A stretch of DNA of 64,000 nucleotides from Todiramphus chloris collaris (lineage: Eukaryota > Chordata > Aves > Coraciiformes > Alcedinidae), in NCBI GenBank assembly GCA_025345505.1, contig JANVCC010000052.1:67201-131200 (forward strand), in the 5' to 3' direction. Each line of letters begins with the position of its first letter. Within the stretch, counting starts at the first letter, position 1. The notes under the pieces were generated by a model. The model was not told the origin of the DNA. It did not search any database and saw nothing but the letters and a program-made list of their open reading frames with translations. Positions 1 to 11,914 of this stretch are shown in pieces. The position numbers and the translations under genes were made by a program.

Positions 1-2050
1 GGCCCGGAACGGGGGAGCGATTCGCAGAAAGCTCGGAGGTGATGGGAGAACCGGTGGGAACTGGGCTTTGGGGACCCGTGGAGAGTCCCCTCGCTGGGCT
101 CTGGGCTTCCCGTGGGCCTCCCCGGCCCCAGAACGCGTTTGGCTGAGTTTGGGTTCATGTTTCTCTCGCTCTCCCCGCGATCGGAGACGCGAGCGGCGCA
201 GGAGCATCTGCCTCGGGTTCCTGAGCCAGCCGCATCTGCTGGCCCCGTGGCTCCAGCCCGGACTCCTCCACCTCCTCCAACCTTCTCCGTTCCCTTCCCA
301 CGTTCACTTCTTTTCTCCTTCCGCTCTTCTCCCCTTCCCGCAGACCCGGGACCTCCTTTCCGCTCCCATCTTGCCCTGCCGGCCGCTCTGGTGCGGCTGT
401 GGCTACCACCACCCGAGCCACGGTAGCCCTTGATGGCCAGCTCACGGCTTGTCACTGTGGCCATTTATTTCCCTGCGTGCTGGTGACGCCTCCTCGCTCC
501 CAGTCCCAGTCCCAGTCCGAGTCCCAGTCCCACCAGCCGTCCCCGCAGCATCACCCCGGCTCCCGGCAACGGATGCTGCTCCACCACAAGCTCCGGAGAA
601 GCTGTGGCTGGGTGGGGAGGAGAAGGGCAGGAGGTCCCGGGGTTGGTCACGGGCCATGGCAGCTCCTCGCTTCCAGCTCCAGGACCAGGTCAAGGAGTCG
701 GTGCCGTGGACACCGAGGAGTCGGTGCCGCGGACACCGAGGGTCAGGGTCCCGCTCACACGCACGGCTCCGAGGCTCTGCCCGCAGCTTCTCCTGCGTGC
801 TTGGGGAGGGGGGACCACGTCTTCGCCCCTCTCCTGCCTCCCTCTTCCCTTGGTCTGATCACAACAGGCCCCTTCTCCTCTCGCTCCCCAAACTCAAGTC
901 TTGCCCCTTCCAACCAGGGGGGGTCCACCCCGGTGAGGAACTGTGGAGCGGCAGGGAAGGAGACAACCCCCCACCTCCTGTCCCCTCCTGGGACAGCAGC
1001 ACCGAGCCACCAGCCTGTCACTTTGTCCTGGACTAGAGGAGGCTGCAAAACCTCCTTCTCCTCAGGAGGTGAGGATGGTGACCCAGCCCGGGATCCCGTC
1101 ACCGCTCTGCTCACCGCAGATGGCACGGGCTGTGGGACACACGTCCCTGTCCCGGCGTCCTGGTGACCGAATCCAAGGTGGGGAAGGAGCTCGTGGAGCT
1201 CCAGGTCATTCGCCTGAAGCCAAGTGTCAGTGCTGGCCCCACACAACCTCCTTATCCCATCCAGTCCGGTCCTCAAAAAGCTTTTTCCTTCGCCTGGGAG
1301 ACCCCTGCCCTGAGTGGCTCTTTTTCACTCTTTCAACGACCCAGAAACTGCCACCTTCCTCAGTTCATCTGGCACCAGAAGTTCTTCCAGCCCTCTGCTT
1401 GCTCCCGTCCTGCCCCCAGCGAAGCCCCAGGAACGCCGACGCTCGCGCTGGGAAGCAACTCTCCCCCACCGCCCCGCTCACCCCGTTCCTCGCGCCCCGG
1501 GCCGGCGGCGTGGCGCTGTCGGAAGACTCCCCGGCCACGCAGAGTGCCTCCAGGACCCACTTCCAGGCCTCTGATGGAGGCTCCTTCTCTTTCCCCTGCT
1601 CGGCAGACGTCCCCGTGCCACCGCCCGGCCAGACGCCGGGTGGGTTCGCTGCTCAAACCCTCACGCCTGGGTCGAGCCCCCTTCCCGAGCGCGCCCGCGG
1701 GGACCTTCCCGCGCCCACCACACCGCTCTGATCCCCATCCCTCTCCCCGCCTTCGTTTCAAGTGTCACCAAACCCGGCAGCAACCTCCGGGAGCTTCCCC
1801 ATCCCCGGGACATCCACCTTACCCCCAAGACGATGACCATTCCCACCAGGGTCCAGCTTTTCTCTTCCAGCGGGACGAAGCTCCAAGTAATCCAGGGAGG
1901 GAGGAACCTCTCGGCTCATCCGCCCATTGAGAAGGCAGAAAGTTTCCCGGGGTGGATTTGGGGCTGGGGGGTGAAGGGGGTCAGGGGGAACCCTGGCAGC
2001 CTTGGGGGCAAGGCATGCTCCTCCTCGGGCCACCGCGCGTTGAGATGGGC
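1..2050. other. GC-rich non-coding DNA, no gene recognised
   Basis: Many overlapping open frames on both strands reflect the high GC content; none resembles a known protein. Small tandem duplications are visible: a CCCAGT-type hexamer run at about 498-532 and a 24-bp unit repeated twice at about 694-741. If the minus-strand promoter at 2079-2189 is real, the left part of this stretch would be its 5' exon and first intron; a GT-type donor on the minus strand lies near 1820. The coding exon of that transcript is not here. Confidence 0.5.
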
Positions 2051-2078
2051 ACCCCAAGGAGGCATGTGCCCCATAGGC

Positions 2079-2189
2079 TATATATACACCCCAGCCTCGC
2101 ACGCCGGGTCCGACCCCGGCTGCCTCATTGGCCGCTCCGGTGCTCCCCCCCTCATAAATATTAAAGTCAAGAGAGGGGGATTCCATTGG
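2079..2189 (-). promoter_or_regulatory. TATA/CCAAT promoter of an unseen minus-strand gene (NHLH1 candidate)
   Basis: Read on the minus strand there are two CCAAT boxes (2189-2185 and 2131-2127) followed about 40 bp downstream by TATATATA (2086-2079). This is the order and spacing of a strong RNA polymerase II promoter, and it would start transcription near 2050, leftward. The TATA itself is palindromic, but the CCAAT boxes give the direction. In mammals the gene beyond NCSTN in this direction is NHLH1, a neuronal bHLH factor with a non-coding first exon. That identity is inference from gene order only; no bHLH coding sequence occurs in the window. Confidence 0.55.
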
Positions 2190-3234
2190 CTGTACGGGAG
2201 GTTGGAACCCCCGGGAGAGGAGGGAGGTGGAGGTTGGATGTGGTCCTGGAGGGTGGATGGAGGTGGTGGGCTGGGAGGGAGGCAGAGAGGGAGGGAGGAG
2301 GGTGGGGGTGCTCCGGGAGAAGGCGACATCTGTTCTCCATGCATATTTCATAAAGGAGAAATAGAGAGACGGGAGCGAGCGCGGAAAGGGGAGAGGGAGA
2401 GGCGGGCGGGCAGGCGAGTGGGACGGAGAGCAGCGGCCGAAGAAGAAGCAGGACCAACGGCACAGCCCTTCCCGGCAGCTCCCACCCGTGTGCAGCCCCC
2501 ATGCCACCCGCCACCCACCCTGGCATGGGTGCTGAGCCGGGCAGCGCGTCCGTGCTGTGCTGGGCTCTGCGGGTGCGTGGGTGGGGTGGGTGAGCACCGG
2601 TGGGTTGCCCAGACCACGGGCAGCCTCTCCCAGGCGGGCTCTACCAGCAGCAGCACCGGGGCTTGCGGTAAAATTCACCTCTGGTAAAGTTTGGTGGGGA
2701 AAGAGAAAGAAAGTGCAAGGGAGAGGTGCCCGGGATGCGCAGCTATCGCTCCGAAACGCCGATCCCCTGCCGAACCGTGAAACAAGCCTCTCTTCTGAGG
2801 GTTAAACTCAGGGCTCTGCCTCTCACCAAGCCCTGCTTTCGAATTAAACTCTTGCCTCGGGAAAATCCGCTCCAGTTTGTCCCGGTTATCCATCGACTCC
2901 CCGCTCGGAAACCCCCGGCGTCCCCATCCCACACGTGCGTGTCCCTGGCCGGACTCTCCCACCTTCACCTTCCTCCTTCCTGGGTGATCTGACCCCCCAC
3001 ACCTTCCTTCACCCCGCTCCCAGGCCCCGGGGAGGGGCTGGTTCCCCCTCCCCAGCGAAGCCCCGGTGATGGGGACGGGCACCCGGGCAGCCCATGGCTG
3101 GGCTCGGCAGATGGTCGCGGAGTTTCTCCGGGCGGGCGGCGGGGATCAGGTGGCGGTGAGAATCCAGCCTCGCCATTGCTATGGCACCCATTAGAAAACA
3201 ATATTCCCTTCGTGAGCTCGTGGCCGGAGCTTCA
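2190..3234. other. Promoter-upstream region, no gene
   Basis: GC-rich DNA with a purine-rich plus strand (2210-2310 and 2350-2450). At 2339-2351 there is an octamer-like POU site (ATGCATATTTCAT) about 250 bp upstream of the predicted TATA box at 2079-2086. No open frame with recognisable protein content. Confidence 0.4.
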
Positions 3235-3344
3235 GCCAGCCCCGGGAATGACCAGCCATCCCTGGGAATGACTAGCCAGCCCCGGGAATGACCAGCCATC
3301 CCTGGGAATGACCAGCCAGCTCTGGGAATGACCAGCCAGCCCCG
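3235..3344. repeat. 20-bp minisatellite
   Basis: About five and a half copies of a 20-bp unit of the form CCAGCCAGCCCCGGGAATGA, with variants in the central CCCCGGG (ATCCCTGGG, AGCTCTGGG). The array is imperfect, so it is not a very recent expansion. Confidence 0.85.
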
Positions 3345-3867
3345 CTCGGTGTGCCGGGAGAGAGCGGGATGGGATGGGACACATGATGGGTGACGGTCAC
3401 CCGGCTCCTTGGTGTGCACCGGTCGCTCCCCTCGATGCGTGAGCGGCACGCGTGGGTCTGGCCACCCCGCTGAGTACCCTGTGTCCCCCATTTCCTCGCT
3501 GCATCCTCTGCCTGGGTCCCCCCCATCACCCCACAAGAGCCTGGCTGGATTTATTTCTGGCTCTGAGCACCCTGTCCCCAGCTCCACTCCTTCTCCTGCC
3601 CACCCCCAGGGCCAGCTCCAGCTCCTCTCCCCCTGCCAGGACGCCAGCGGGGCCCCGCTTCTCTCCGCAGCTGATGCTGGGCTGCTCCGGGCAGCCTGCC
3701 GGGCTGGGCTCGAGGAGGAGGGGAGGGATGGAAGGGATGGAGGGAGGGAAGGAGCCGAGCTGGCTGATGGAGCTTCTCCACTGGGGACATCAGGCCCGAG
3801 CTGTGCCGGCCTCGCGGCCATCGCGGCGTCCGGGAGGGCGGATGGGTTTTGGCTGCCGCTCGGGTTC

Positions 3868-4332
3868 TTAGAACCATGGAATCGGCTGGGTTGGGAGAGA
3901 CCTGGGAGCTCGTGGAGGACAAGGGAAGGGGTTGGGAGAGACCTTGGAGCTCCTGGAGGACAAGCGTTGCCCCAGCACTGCCAGGGCACCACTGACCCCT
4001 GTCCCTCAGCACCCCTGCCCCTCAGCACCACAGCTCCACGGGGGGCTGGGAAACCCCTCCAGGGGTCACGGGGACTCCCCCCCTGCCCTGGGCAGCCTGG
4101 CACAGCCCTGGACAGCCCTGCAGGGGAAGGAATTGTTCCTCAGCTCCAACCTCAGCCTCCCCTGGGGCAGCTTGAGCCCGGTTCCTCTTGTTCCTTGAGC
4201 CCGACCCCCCTGGCTCCAAGCTCCTGAATTCCAGGGAGCTGTCAGTGCCAGAAGTTCTCCCTTGAGCCTCCTTCTCTCCAGGCTGGACCAGCCCAGCTCC
4301 CTCAGCTTCTCCTCACCAGGCTTGTGCTCTAC
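3868..4332 (-). mobile_element. CR1 LINE 3' fragment
   Basis: Starts with the reverse complement of the CR1 3' end (GGTTGGGAGAGACCT) and runs into the Leu/Ser-rich-looking CR1 3'-UTR segment. The first 40 bp are duplicated locally (3885-3925 and 3929-3965), a small internal rearrangement. Confidence 0.85.
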
Positions 4333-4499
4333 CACTTGTGCTTCTCCTCTCAAGCCGAGGCAGCGGCAGATCCATCCTCCCAGCCCAGATCCCTGCGGCT
4401 CTCCCAGCTGCCTGGCTCACCGCTGAGGTGGGGACGCCAACCGGGGACAGCTCAGCTGCAGTGACACAAACCCAGCGCCTGCTCCCCGCAACCGAAGCA

Positions 4500-4640
4500 A
4501 GCTCTCGGGGCAGCCTGGGCCAGGGGCTCATGACCCTCAGCACCAACACTTTCTCCCTTCTCTCTGGCCTAAATCTCCCTCTCTTAGTTCAAACCCTTCA
4601 CCCCTTGTCCTGTCCCAACAGGCCGCTGCTCAGAAGGTCG
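4500..4640 (-). mobile_element. CR1 LINE internal fragment
   Basis: Matches the segment with GCCTGGGCCAGG, then CTTCTCTCTGG and CCCCTTGTCCTGTCC, in the same order as the copies at 8838 and 22626. Both ends are truncated. Confidence 0.75.
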
Positions 4641-5829
4641 TCCCCATCCTCGAGGGATGTCCTGTTGGAAAACAGTTCCTCCTTGTACCTGAGAAGCATC
4701 CACGGGCAGGATGCAGCCCTGGCGCCGCAGCCCTTGCAGAGCCAACCCGCTCGTGGAGGGTGAGATGAGCCCCGGGGAGCAGGGGAAGATGAAGCCACCG
4801 CCACAGCTCTCGTGGGAGGGCGACGTCGGAGCGAGAGACTCCAGACGGTTCTCCTGCAACCCAAGCCAACGTTCCCCCCATGGCTGGGAGCTGCTGTGGT
4901 CCCTGGGATTTTGGCTGCCGCCTCCTGCTCTACCTCCTCAGCGAGGACTTCGGAGCTTCCAATATCCCGAGGCTGACAAAAAAAAAAAACCAAAATCCTG
5001 ATGAGATTTGGGGGAGGGAGATCGAGAGACCCTGTGGCTTTGTTCTTCACTTGTGAGTTTCTCAACTTTGTGGCTGGCAGACCCTGGTCCTCCCCGTCAA
5101 ACCCGAGCGGGTTTCTCAAGCGCAGGAACCCACAAGCTGGAGCCTGCAGAAAAAAAAAAAAAAAACCTCCCGAGTTCTTCCTCGGGCTCCCTTTCCACAC
5201 GGAGCTCGAGAAGAAAGCGGCTGGTGAGCGTCGGCGGGAGCCGAGCCAACTTTTGAAAAGCCCTCGGTACCTTCGGCTTGACCCGGGGAGGTGGAGGGAC
5301 CCAAGAGGGTCCATCGTGGCCGCTCCACCCGAGGGGTGGAAGCCCACCAGCACCTGCCCACCTCCATCCAGAAGGTTCAAGGCTCACGGGCTTTGGGGGG
5401 TGACCCGAGCCGGGTGTGCGGTTCCCGGCCCCCTGCGTGCGCGCGCGGGGAGGGCACGGGGAGGTATGAAAAGAGAGGAGGAGAGGCAGCATTTGGCAGG
5501 AGATGAGGCGACATATTGTACGAAGCCACTGGGGACCACACTGGCCTGGGCTTGTCAGGGAAAACAGGCAGAGTTAACCCTCGTGCTGCTGGAGCAGCCC
5601 CAGCCGGAGCCAGACGCGCTGCACGGAGGGGCTGGAGGCCCTGGCATCGAGGACTTTTTGGGGGCAAGGATGTTAGAGGGTGCAAACACGCGTGCCCACG
5701 CGTGCCAGCCTGGGCTGCAGAGCGCACGGGAAGTGGCTGAGCAAGGTCCAGCACCTCTCAGCAGCGTGTGTCTGTGCACACCCGTGTTCACGTGCGTGTG
5801 TACGAGGGGATGGAGCATGGCCCGGGAAG
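4641..5829. other. Intergenic, no gene
   Basis: Contains two A-runs (4978-4990 and 5152-5166) and alternating CACGCGTG/TGTGTGCG purine-pyrimidine stretches (5685-5810). Open frames on both strands are composition artefacts. Confidence 0.4.
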
Positions 5830-6280
5830 GGCAAGGGAGCTGGGGAAGGGGCTGGAGCAGGAGAAGCTGAGGGAGCTGGGCTTGTCCAGCCTGGAGAGAA
5901 GGAGGCTCAGGGGAGACCTCCTGGCTCTGACAGCTCCCTGTAATTCAGGAGCTTGGAGCCAGGGGGGTCGGGCTCTGCTCCCAAGGGACAAGAGGAACCG
6001 GGCTCAAGCTGCCCCAGGGGAGGCTGAGGTTGGAGCTGAGGAACAATTCCTTCCCCTGCAGGGCTGTCCAGGGCTGTCCCAGGCTGCCCAGGGCAGGGGG
6101 GGAGTCCCCGTGACCCCTGGAGGGGTTTCCCAGCCCCCCGTGGAGCTGTGGTGCTGAGGGGCAGGGGGCAGGGGTGCTGAGGGACATGGGTCAGTGGTGC
6201 CCTGGCAGCGCTGGGGCAACGCTTGTCCTCCAGGAGCTCCAAGGTCTCTCCCAACCCAACCCTTCGATGATTCTATGCAG
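5830..6280 (+). mobile_element. CR1 LINE 3' fragment
   Basis: Sense copy that ends in the diagnostic CR1 tail (CTCTCCCAACCC then GATGATTCTATG). Same subfamily as the copies at 43478 and 49575. Confidence 0.9.
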
Positions 6281-6617
6281 AAGCACCCGGGCCGCCTGTT
6301 AACCCTTGCTCGGAGTGACAACCCCCCACCAAGACAGAGCTCGAGGCCTCTTTTTGGGCTGGTACCCGAGAGCACCACAACCGCCTGCCCACTGACACGG
6401 GCTGGGTGGCACGCGTGTGCGTGGCAACGCGGGTTGGGTGGCACACGTGTGCGCGTGGGGCAGTGTCCCGAGCGAGGTCCGTCCGCCCTTCAAGCACGCG
6501 TGCTTCCCACGCCCGGCCGCGTCCGTTGCTGAGAGGAGACCCCCGGATGGGTGCAGCTCTCCCCGGGCCCTGGGCGCGCTCGCGGGGCGAGTGACGGACG
6601 CTCTCGGTGCCGACGGC

Positions 6618-6732
6618 CCCTCTCCTCTCCTCTCCTCTCCTCTCCTCTCCTCTCCTCTCCTCTCCTCTCCTCTCCTCTCCTCTCCTCTCCTCTCCTCTCC
6701 TCTCCTCTCCTCTCCTCTCCTCTGCTCTCCTC
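6618..6732. repeat. (TCTCC)n pentanucleotide microsatellite
   Basis: About 22 units of CTCTC/TCTCC, almost perfect until two interruptions at the right end. A pure polypyrimidine strand of this length can form H-DNA. Confidence 0.95.
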
Positions 6733-6926
6733 GCCTTTGTCTCCCCGGCTTTTATTGAGCGCGGGTTTTGTGCGCGGTCGGCGACAGACGGCCCCGGTGC
6801 TCGATAACCAGACAATCTGTCACCAGCACCGCTGACAGCTTTCACAAGGAGCCCCTTTCCTTTCATCCTGCCCGGTTCCCTCCGCCGCTGCTTGTCCCCC
6901 TTCCACACGTGCTCCCTGGCTTTGTT

Positions 6927-6953
6927 CCCCCCCCCCCCCCCCCCCCCCCCCCC
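6927..6953. repeat. C27 homopolymer
   Basis: An uninterrupted run of 27 C on the plus strand, directly before an AT-richer segment (6955-7060). Run length is likely imprecise in the assembly. Confidence 0.9.
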
Positions 6954-6954
6954 A

Positions 6955-7060
6955 AAAGCCAAATAGCGACAGAAGCTCCTGATCATAATATTGCTCTAAT
7001 CGAGTCTGTCATAATCGGATCCAATCTAATTATGTCCAGATCCCTCTCTTCTCCCGACTC
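6955..7060. promoter_or_regulatory. Candidate conserved non-coding element
   Basis: An AT-rich island in GC-rich surroundings with packed homeodomain/POU-like cores (CATAATATTG, CTAATCGAG, CATAATCGG, CTAATTATG). No coding potential. The element call rests only on composition and motif density. Confidence 0.3.
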
Positions 7061-7827
7061 TCTCTATTGCCTGTCCATCTGTCCTCCTCTTCCCTTCCAG
7101 TCTTTGTGTCCATCCATCTGTTATCTGTGGGCCTTTCTCCCTTCCCATCATCTCCCTGGGCCCCTGCCCCATTCACAGCGTGGCCGCCCCGGCCCTTTCC
7201 TCCAGCGGCTCCCTCTCCAATCCATCTCTCTTAAAGGCCTCTCCATCAATCCATTTAAGCAGCAGCTCCCTGCCTCCTCCAGCCCATCTGCTTCTCCCTT
7301 TCTGCTGGCTGCGGGATGCGGAGATGCGGTTTTGTTTGTACGTCGATCTTGATTAGCCCCAGAAACCTCAGCGCTGAAAGCTGCGCTGGCACCGGGGCTG
7401 GGATGGGGGGGGGGGGAGATCACCTGGGTAGCGGGGAGCTGTCGGTCCTAAGCAGCATCCTCCATCCCCACCTCCGCCTCTGCGCCCGGGCTGGGCACCG
7501 AGCTGGAAGAGGATGGAGATCAGGAGTCCCCGGGAGCACGGGGCTGCACGAGGCGGGCTGGGCAAGGGCAGGATCGAACCCGCGTCGCCCCAAACGTCCT
7601 TCTTTTTTTTTCTTTTCGTTTCTCTCACCTTGCTGTTTTCCTCCGGGAAGCGGCTGGACGTGGGACAGACGTGTGGACAGACACAGGAAGGGTGGTGGGA
7701 CCTGCCTGGGTGTCCTCGCTGCACACAGAAGGGAGGACAAGGTCAAGAAGAACCAGGGCGGACGGTTCCCTGCCCAGCGTGGCCAGAAGGTGCCCAGGGA
7801 TCGGTCTGCTGTGGGTTTTGGGGCACT

Positions 7828-7970
7828 CCCTTCTCTCCACTCTGAGTTCCCCTCTTGGAGCTCAAACCCATCACCTCTTGTCCCATCCCAACAGCCCCTG
7901 CCCAAAACTCCATCCCCAGCTTTCTTCCAAGCACCCAGAGGCCCCCAGGTCTCCTCCACGCAACGAACGT
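7828..7970 (-). mobile_element. CR1 LINE internal fragment
   Basis: Carries the CTTCTCTCCACTCTGAG - CTTGGAGCTCAAACCCATCACC - CAAAACTCCATCCCCAGC order found in the complete copies at 9852 and 22626, in antisense. Confidence 0.8.
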
Positions 7971-8200
7971 CGCTCTGCAATGGCCCAAGCTCAGTCCCCA
8001 GCTCGGGCAAGTCCTCGTTGGCCGTTCCTATCGCTCACCCAACGTCTGCTCCTGCCCTTTGCTCTTGCTCTGGTCTCCAGAAATCAAAGCTCTTCACCTC
8101 CTCCCTGGGATGCAGCCCTCTTTGAGCCGCTGACCAGCTGGATTTGGGGCAGCATCTACCACCATCTCGTAGCAAACTGATTATTTAAGAAGACACCAAT

Positions 8201-8230
8201 TTTTTATTATTATTATTATTATTATTTTTT
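8201..8230. repeat. (ATT)n microsatellite
   Basis: About eight ATT units ending in a T run, in the AT-richer part of the intergenic region. Confidence 0.85.
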
Positions 8231-8837
8231 CTTTCTGTCTCCACCGCTTCCTTCTCCCAGAAGCCAAACAGCCCTGGCTTTGTTCTGGGTATTAATTAAC
8301 TTTCCTGCCTCTTAATATTCCAGAGCCATAAAGTTCCCAGGAGCTGGGGGGGGAGGAGGTTGGGCGCTAAGAAAACACACGTTTCCTCTGCTTTCTCCTC
8401 GTCTCATTGCCTGTCACCCCCATATGTCTTCCCCCCTCCGGGCACGGGGGCAGCTGCAAACCCTCCTCTCTGGGCTCAGCCCCAGCCTTCGGCCTCCCGG
8501 GAGGCAGCTGAGGTCGCAGGTCAAGAGAGTCCGGGGCATCTTCTTTTTGTGTGGAAATCCCTGCTAGGGCGGCACGGGGGAGAGGGGGGGAAATTGATGC
8601 CGGCGAATTACGCGGGCGCGGGAAAGAGGAGGGGGGGAGCGTAGGTGCCTGGGGGCTCGGGGACAGCGCGTGCCAGCTGCCCTCCCCCTCGCCCAGAGGA
8701 GCCAGGAGCTGCCCAAAGAAAACCCAACAAACCCCCCCCCAGGTCTGGGCTTTGGGTCGGGGGGAGCCAAGGGCCGGCTCGGTGGCTGAGTGACAAGGGG
8801 GGAGTTGGAGGGAGAATCTGGGGTGGTTATCGTAGGA

Positions 8838-9098
8838 TGCCAGGCTGGTTTGGGTGGGGAGGGACCTTCAAAATTCACCTGGTCCCACCCCCCTGCAGGG
8901 AGCGGGGACGTTGGCAACTGGAGCAGGGGGCTCAGAGCCCCGGGCAACCTCCCCTGGGCTGGCTCCAGGGATGGGGCAGTGCCCACCTCTCGGGGCAGCC
9001 TGGGCCAGGCTCTGCCCACCCCCAGCACCAACAATTTCTCCCTTCTCTCCGTTCTGAATCCCCCTCTTGGAGCTCAACCCCATCACCCCTTGCTCTAA
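8838..9098 (-). mobile_element. CR1 LINE 3' fragment
   Basis: Begins with the reverse complement of the 3' terminus (GGTTTGGGTGGGGAGGGACC) and is truncated after the CCCATCACCCCTTG segment. Confidence 0.9.
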
Positions 9099-9851
9099 GG
9101 ACAGGACTTCTGGTTCCACGCAAGGCAGGGCCCAGGGCTGAGGCTGGTTTTGGAGGACAGCGCGGAGAAGAGTGAGGCAGGGAGCCCTGGGTTTCTACTT
9201 CTGGCTCAGCCCCTCCTACCCAAGAGATCCAGCAGCAGGCAGGGAATTGCTTCCCCCTAAGTACACCAGGAAAGGTGCTTCCAGGGTCCAGCTGGTCCTC
9301 TCCAAGCCTGTGCTTCCAGCCCCCTGGATCTGAGCGAGGGGAGGAGGTGGGAACGGGCGCAGAGCTGCAGCTTTTTACCTTCGAGCACCAGGAGCCGGCC
9401 CCTGGGAGCAGCTGCCCCAGCCCTCGCTGCCGCCAAGGGCCTGTTTGTTTTGAGGAGCAGTTCAGCAAGACCTGCTAGAAGTTGCATCACTCCTTGTTCC
9501 CCTGGCTGCAGAACTTGCTTCTTCCAGGCTCCATCTCTCAGGGGTGAATTCGCCCGCAGCCGCTGAGCCGCTTTCTCTTTTCCTTCTCCATTTCTCGTCA
9601 CAGGTTGAGCTGGGGGGAGACCTCCCAGAACCTTCCCCCCCCCCCAAACCAAACCAGCCCAGTAACTGCCCTGCTGAACTCGGTGCCTAAAAGATGCCAA
9701 CTGCTTGGATGGAACTCAAAGCCGTCCGGCATCTGTAAGGTTCAGGAACAACTGGTTAGACCAGGAATGATGTAAAACAACCTCAAAACGTAGTAGTTCT
9801 GGAAGCAAGTCAAGTAGCCCTGCTTTGGAGCAACAAACAGGAGTCAGACAA

Positions 9852-10254
9852 GGGCTGGAGCCCCTCTGCTGGGAGGCCAGGCTGGGAGAGCTGGGGGGGT
9901 TCAGCCCGGAGGGGAGGGGGCTCCGGGGAGACCTTCTGGGGGCCTTTGGGTGCTGAGAAGAAAGCTGGGGATGGAGTTCTGAGCAGGGGCTGTTGGGATG
10001 GGCCAAGGGGTGAGGGGTTTGAGCTCCAAGAGGGGGATTCAGAGCAGAGAGAAGGGAGAAATTGTTGGTGCTGGGGGTGGGCAGAGCCTGGCCCAGGCTG
10101 CCCCGAGAGGTGGGCGCTGCCCCATCCCTGGAGCCAGCCCAGGGGAGGTTGCCCGGGGCTCTGAGCCCCCTGCTCCAGTTGCAGATGGCCCTGCTCCCTG
10201 CAGGGATGACCTTGAAAGGTCCCTTCCCACCCAAACCAGTCTGGGATTCTATGG
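9852..10254 (+). mobile_element. CR1 LINE 3' fragment
   Basis: Sense copy from the CTCTGCTGGGAGGCCAGG segment to the GGGATTCTATGG tail; about 400 bp. Very similar to the 45105 copy. Confidence 0.92.
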
Positions 10255-11905
10255 AAATAGAGCGTTTTCCCAGCCCCTGATCTCGACTGCGATGCTTTTC
10301 CCTCTTCCCCTGCCTGTACCGGGTAACCTTCGTCAGCTGGGAGAGCATCTTAAACCACCCCAGCGCGGGCTGCCAGGAGAAATCAGTCGCAGGCAGAAAC
10401 CAGCCCCGTATCTCCAGAGCATTCCCGTGTACTGGTTCCCAGCTGGACTCCCGTGCTCCGGGCCCAGGGATGCCAGACGCGAGCGGTGCCGCTCCGTTCC
10501 CTTCCCGGGGCCGAGGGGGCAGCCAGGAGCGCTCCGCTCGGAGCCGCCGCTTCAAAGGCAGGCACCCAGGCTGGGTGGCGTTTGCTTTCCATATGTTTTG
10601 CCTAATTTCCCATGCAAACTTTTCTAATTATCAAAGCAAATGGGCTCAGAGCTGGGAGGGGCGGGGGGGGTGGTGGTGGTGGGGGGATTATCTCGGGCGG
10701 CTTCGCCCCGTCCCCCGGCACGGCTCGGGCTCCACCTTCTTTAGCCAGAGGACGTCCGTGGCTCCCCAGAACTTGGTTTGATTCCTATGGCAGAGATGAG
10801 AAATTAATCTGAACGTATAGCAAGACTCGAGCTCCTTTCCTGCCTTCACCTGCTGAGAGGGCCCTTTCTCCCCCGTCGCTTATTAGCATTAGGGATGCTC
10901 TAATTAATGCACATCATCTCGGGAGCGGCGGAGGAAAGCGTGTCGGGGGAGTTATCAACTTTGGGGTTGGCGCAGCTGAGGACAAGCTGCCGTTCCAGTG
11001 GGATGGGCTGGGCTGGAACCGGAGCCACGACATCCTCCCCCCCCCACCCCACGTTACCGAGGCAGAGGCGCCGGGGTCAAAGCTGTTTCGTTTTTAACCC
11101 AGGGCTGTGGATCTGCCGCAGATCCCTGGGCTGGATCCCAGTCGCTCCCTGGACTGAAGGCACGGGAAGGGTGGATGAAAAGCCAGTTCTTCCAGGGCTG
11201 AGACACGAGAGCTGGACTGGGAGCCAGCAGCTCCCTCGGGGCAGCGCTTCAGCGCCGCGCGCAGAAGCGGCAAAGGTTCCCCGGTCCCAAGGGAAGGGAA
11301 CGAGAGCTCCCAGCTTCCCCCATCAGCTCTTTGTCTGAAGAGCTGGAGTGAGACCAAAGAACTGAATAGGTCACGGGGATCCCAGTTCCTCCCAGCGTGC
11401 CCCAGTTGGGATCTGGGGAGGTGGGGCAGGGGAAGGCGAAGACCTTTTCGCATCATCTCGTTTCTGTCTAAAAGGGGATGCGATTCTCCACGACACAAAA
11501 AGCAGCTCCTCTCCCCTTGGTGCTTCAAATCCTGCTCACCTCAAGGTCTCAGGAACATCCCCTGAAACAGGGTTGGTGGCCCCGCTGGGATCCTCTTGGG
11601 AAGGAGCAGGGAAAAGGAGCCGGGTGGCTGGGACTCGCTCGCGTAGCTCGGCTGCTTCCCCGTCGAATCCCACAATCCCCATTTCTTCCTCGCCCTCTCC
11701 CATCCAAGGCTCGGGCCCAATCCCAAGCTGTCGGGGTCTAAAGGTTTCTTTCTGTTGGTGTGGAGCCAACCAAATCCCAAAGCAGACACTCCCCTGTTTC
11801 TCCAGAGACCAAGCACACCACGACACGCAGCGGGGCTTGGTCCTTCTGGCAGCGACCGAGACAAAACAGGCACCGGGTTCATCTGCAGAGCGGAGATTTT
11901 TGGGG
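10255..11905. other. Intergenic region downstream of NCSTN, no gene
   Basis: Two AT-rich islands stand out, 10575-10650 (ATATGTTTTGCCTAATTTCC, then ATGCAAACTTTTC) and 10875-10925 (CTTATTAGCATTAGGG, CTCTAATTAATGCACATC). Both carry octamer/homeodomain-like cores and may be regulatory elements. The rest is GC-rich without protein-like frames. Confidence 0.4.
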
Positions 11906-11914
11906 TTTTTTTTT

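Noticed and set aside
1758-2687. Long open frames on both strands around 1.8-2.7 kb (284-306 codons)
   Set aside because: Pro/Gly/Arg-rich composition typical of random GC-rich DNA, no recognisable domain, both strands open at once, and the region contains a TATA/CCAAT promoter instead.
6551-6835. Open frames with Leu/Ser repeats
   Set aside because: Translation of the TCTCC pentanucleotide microsatellite.
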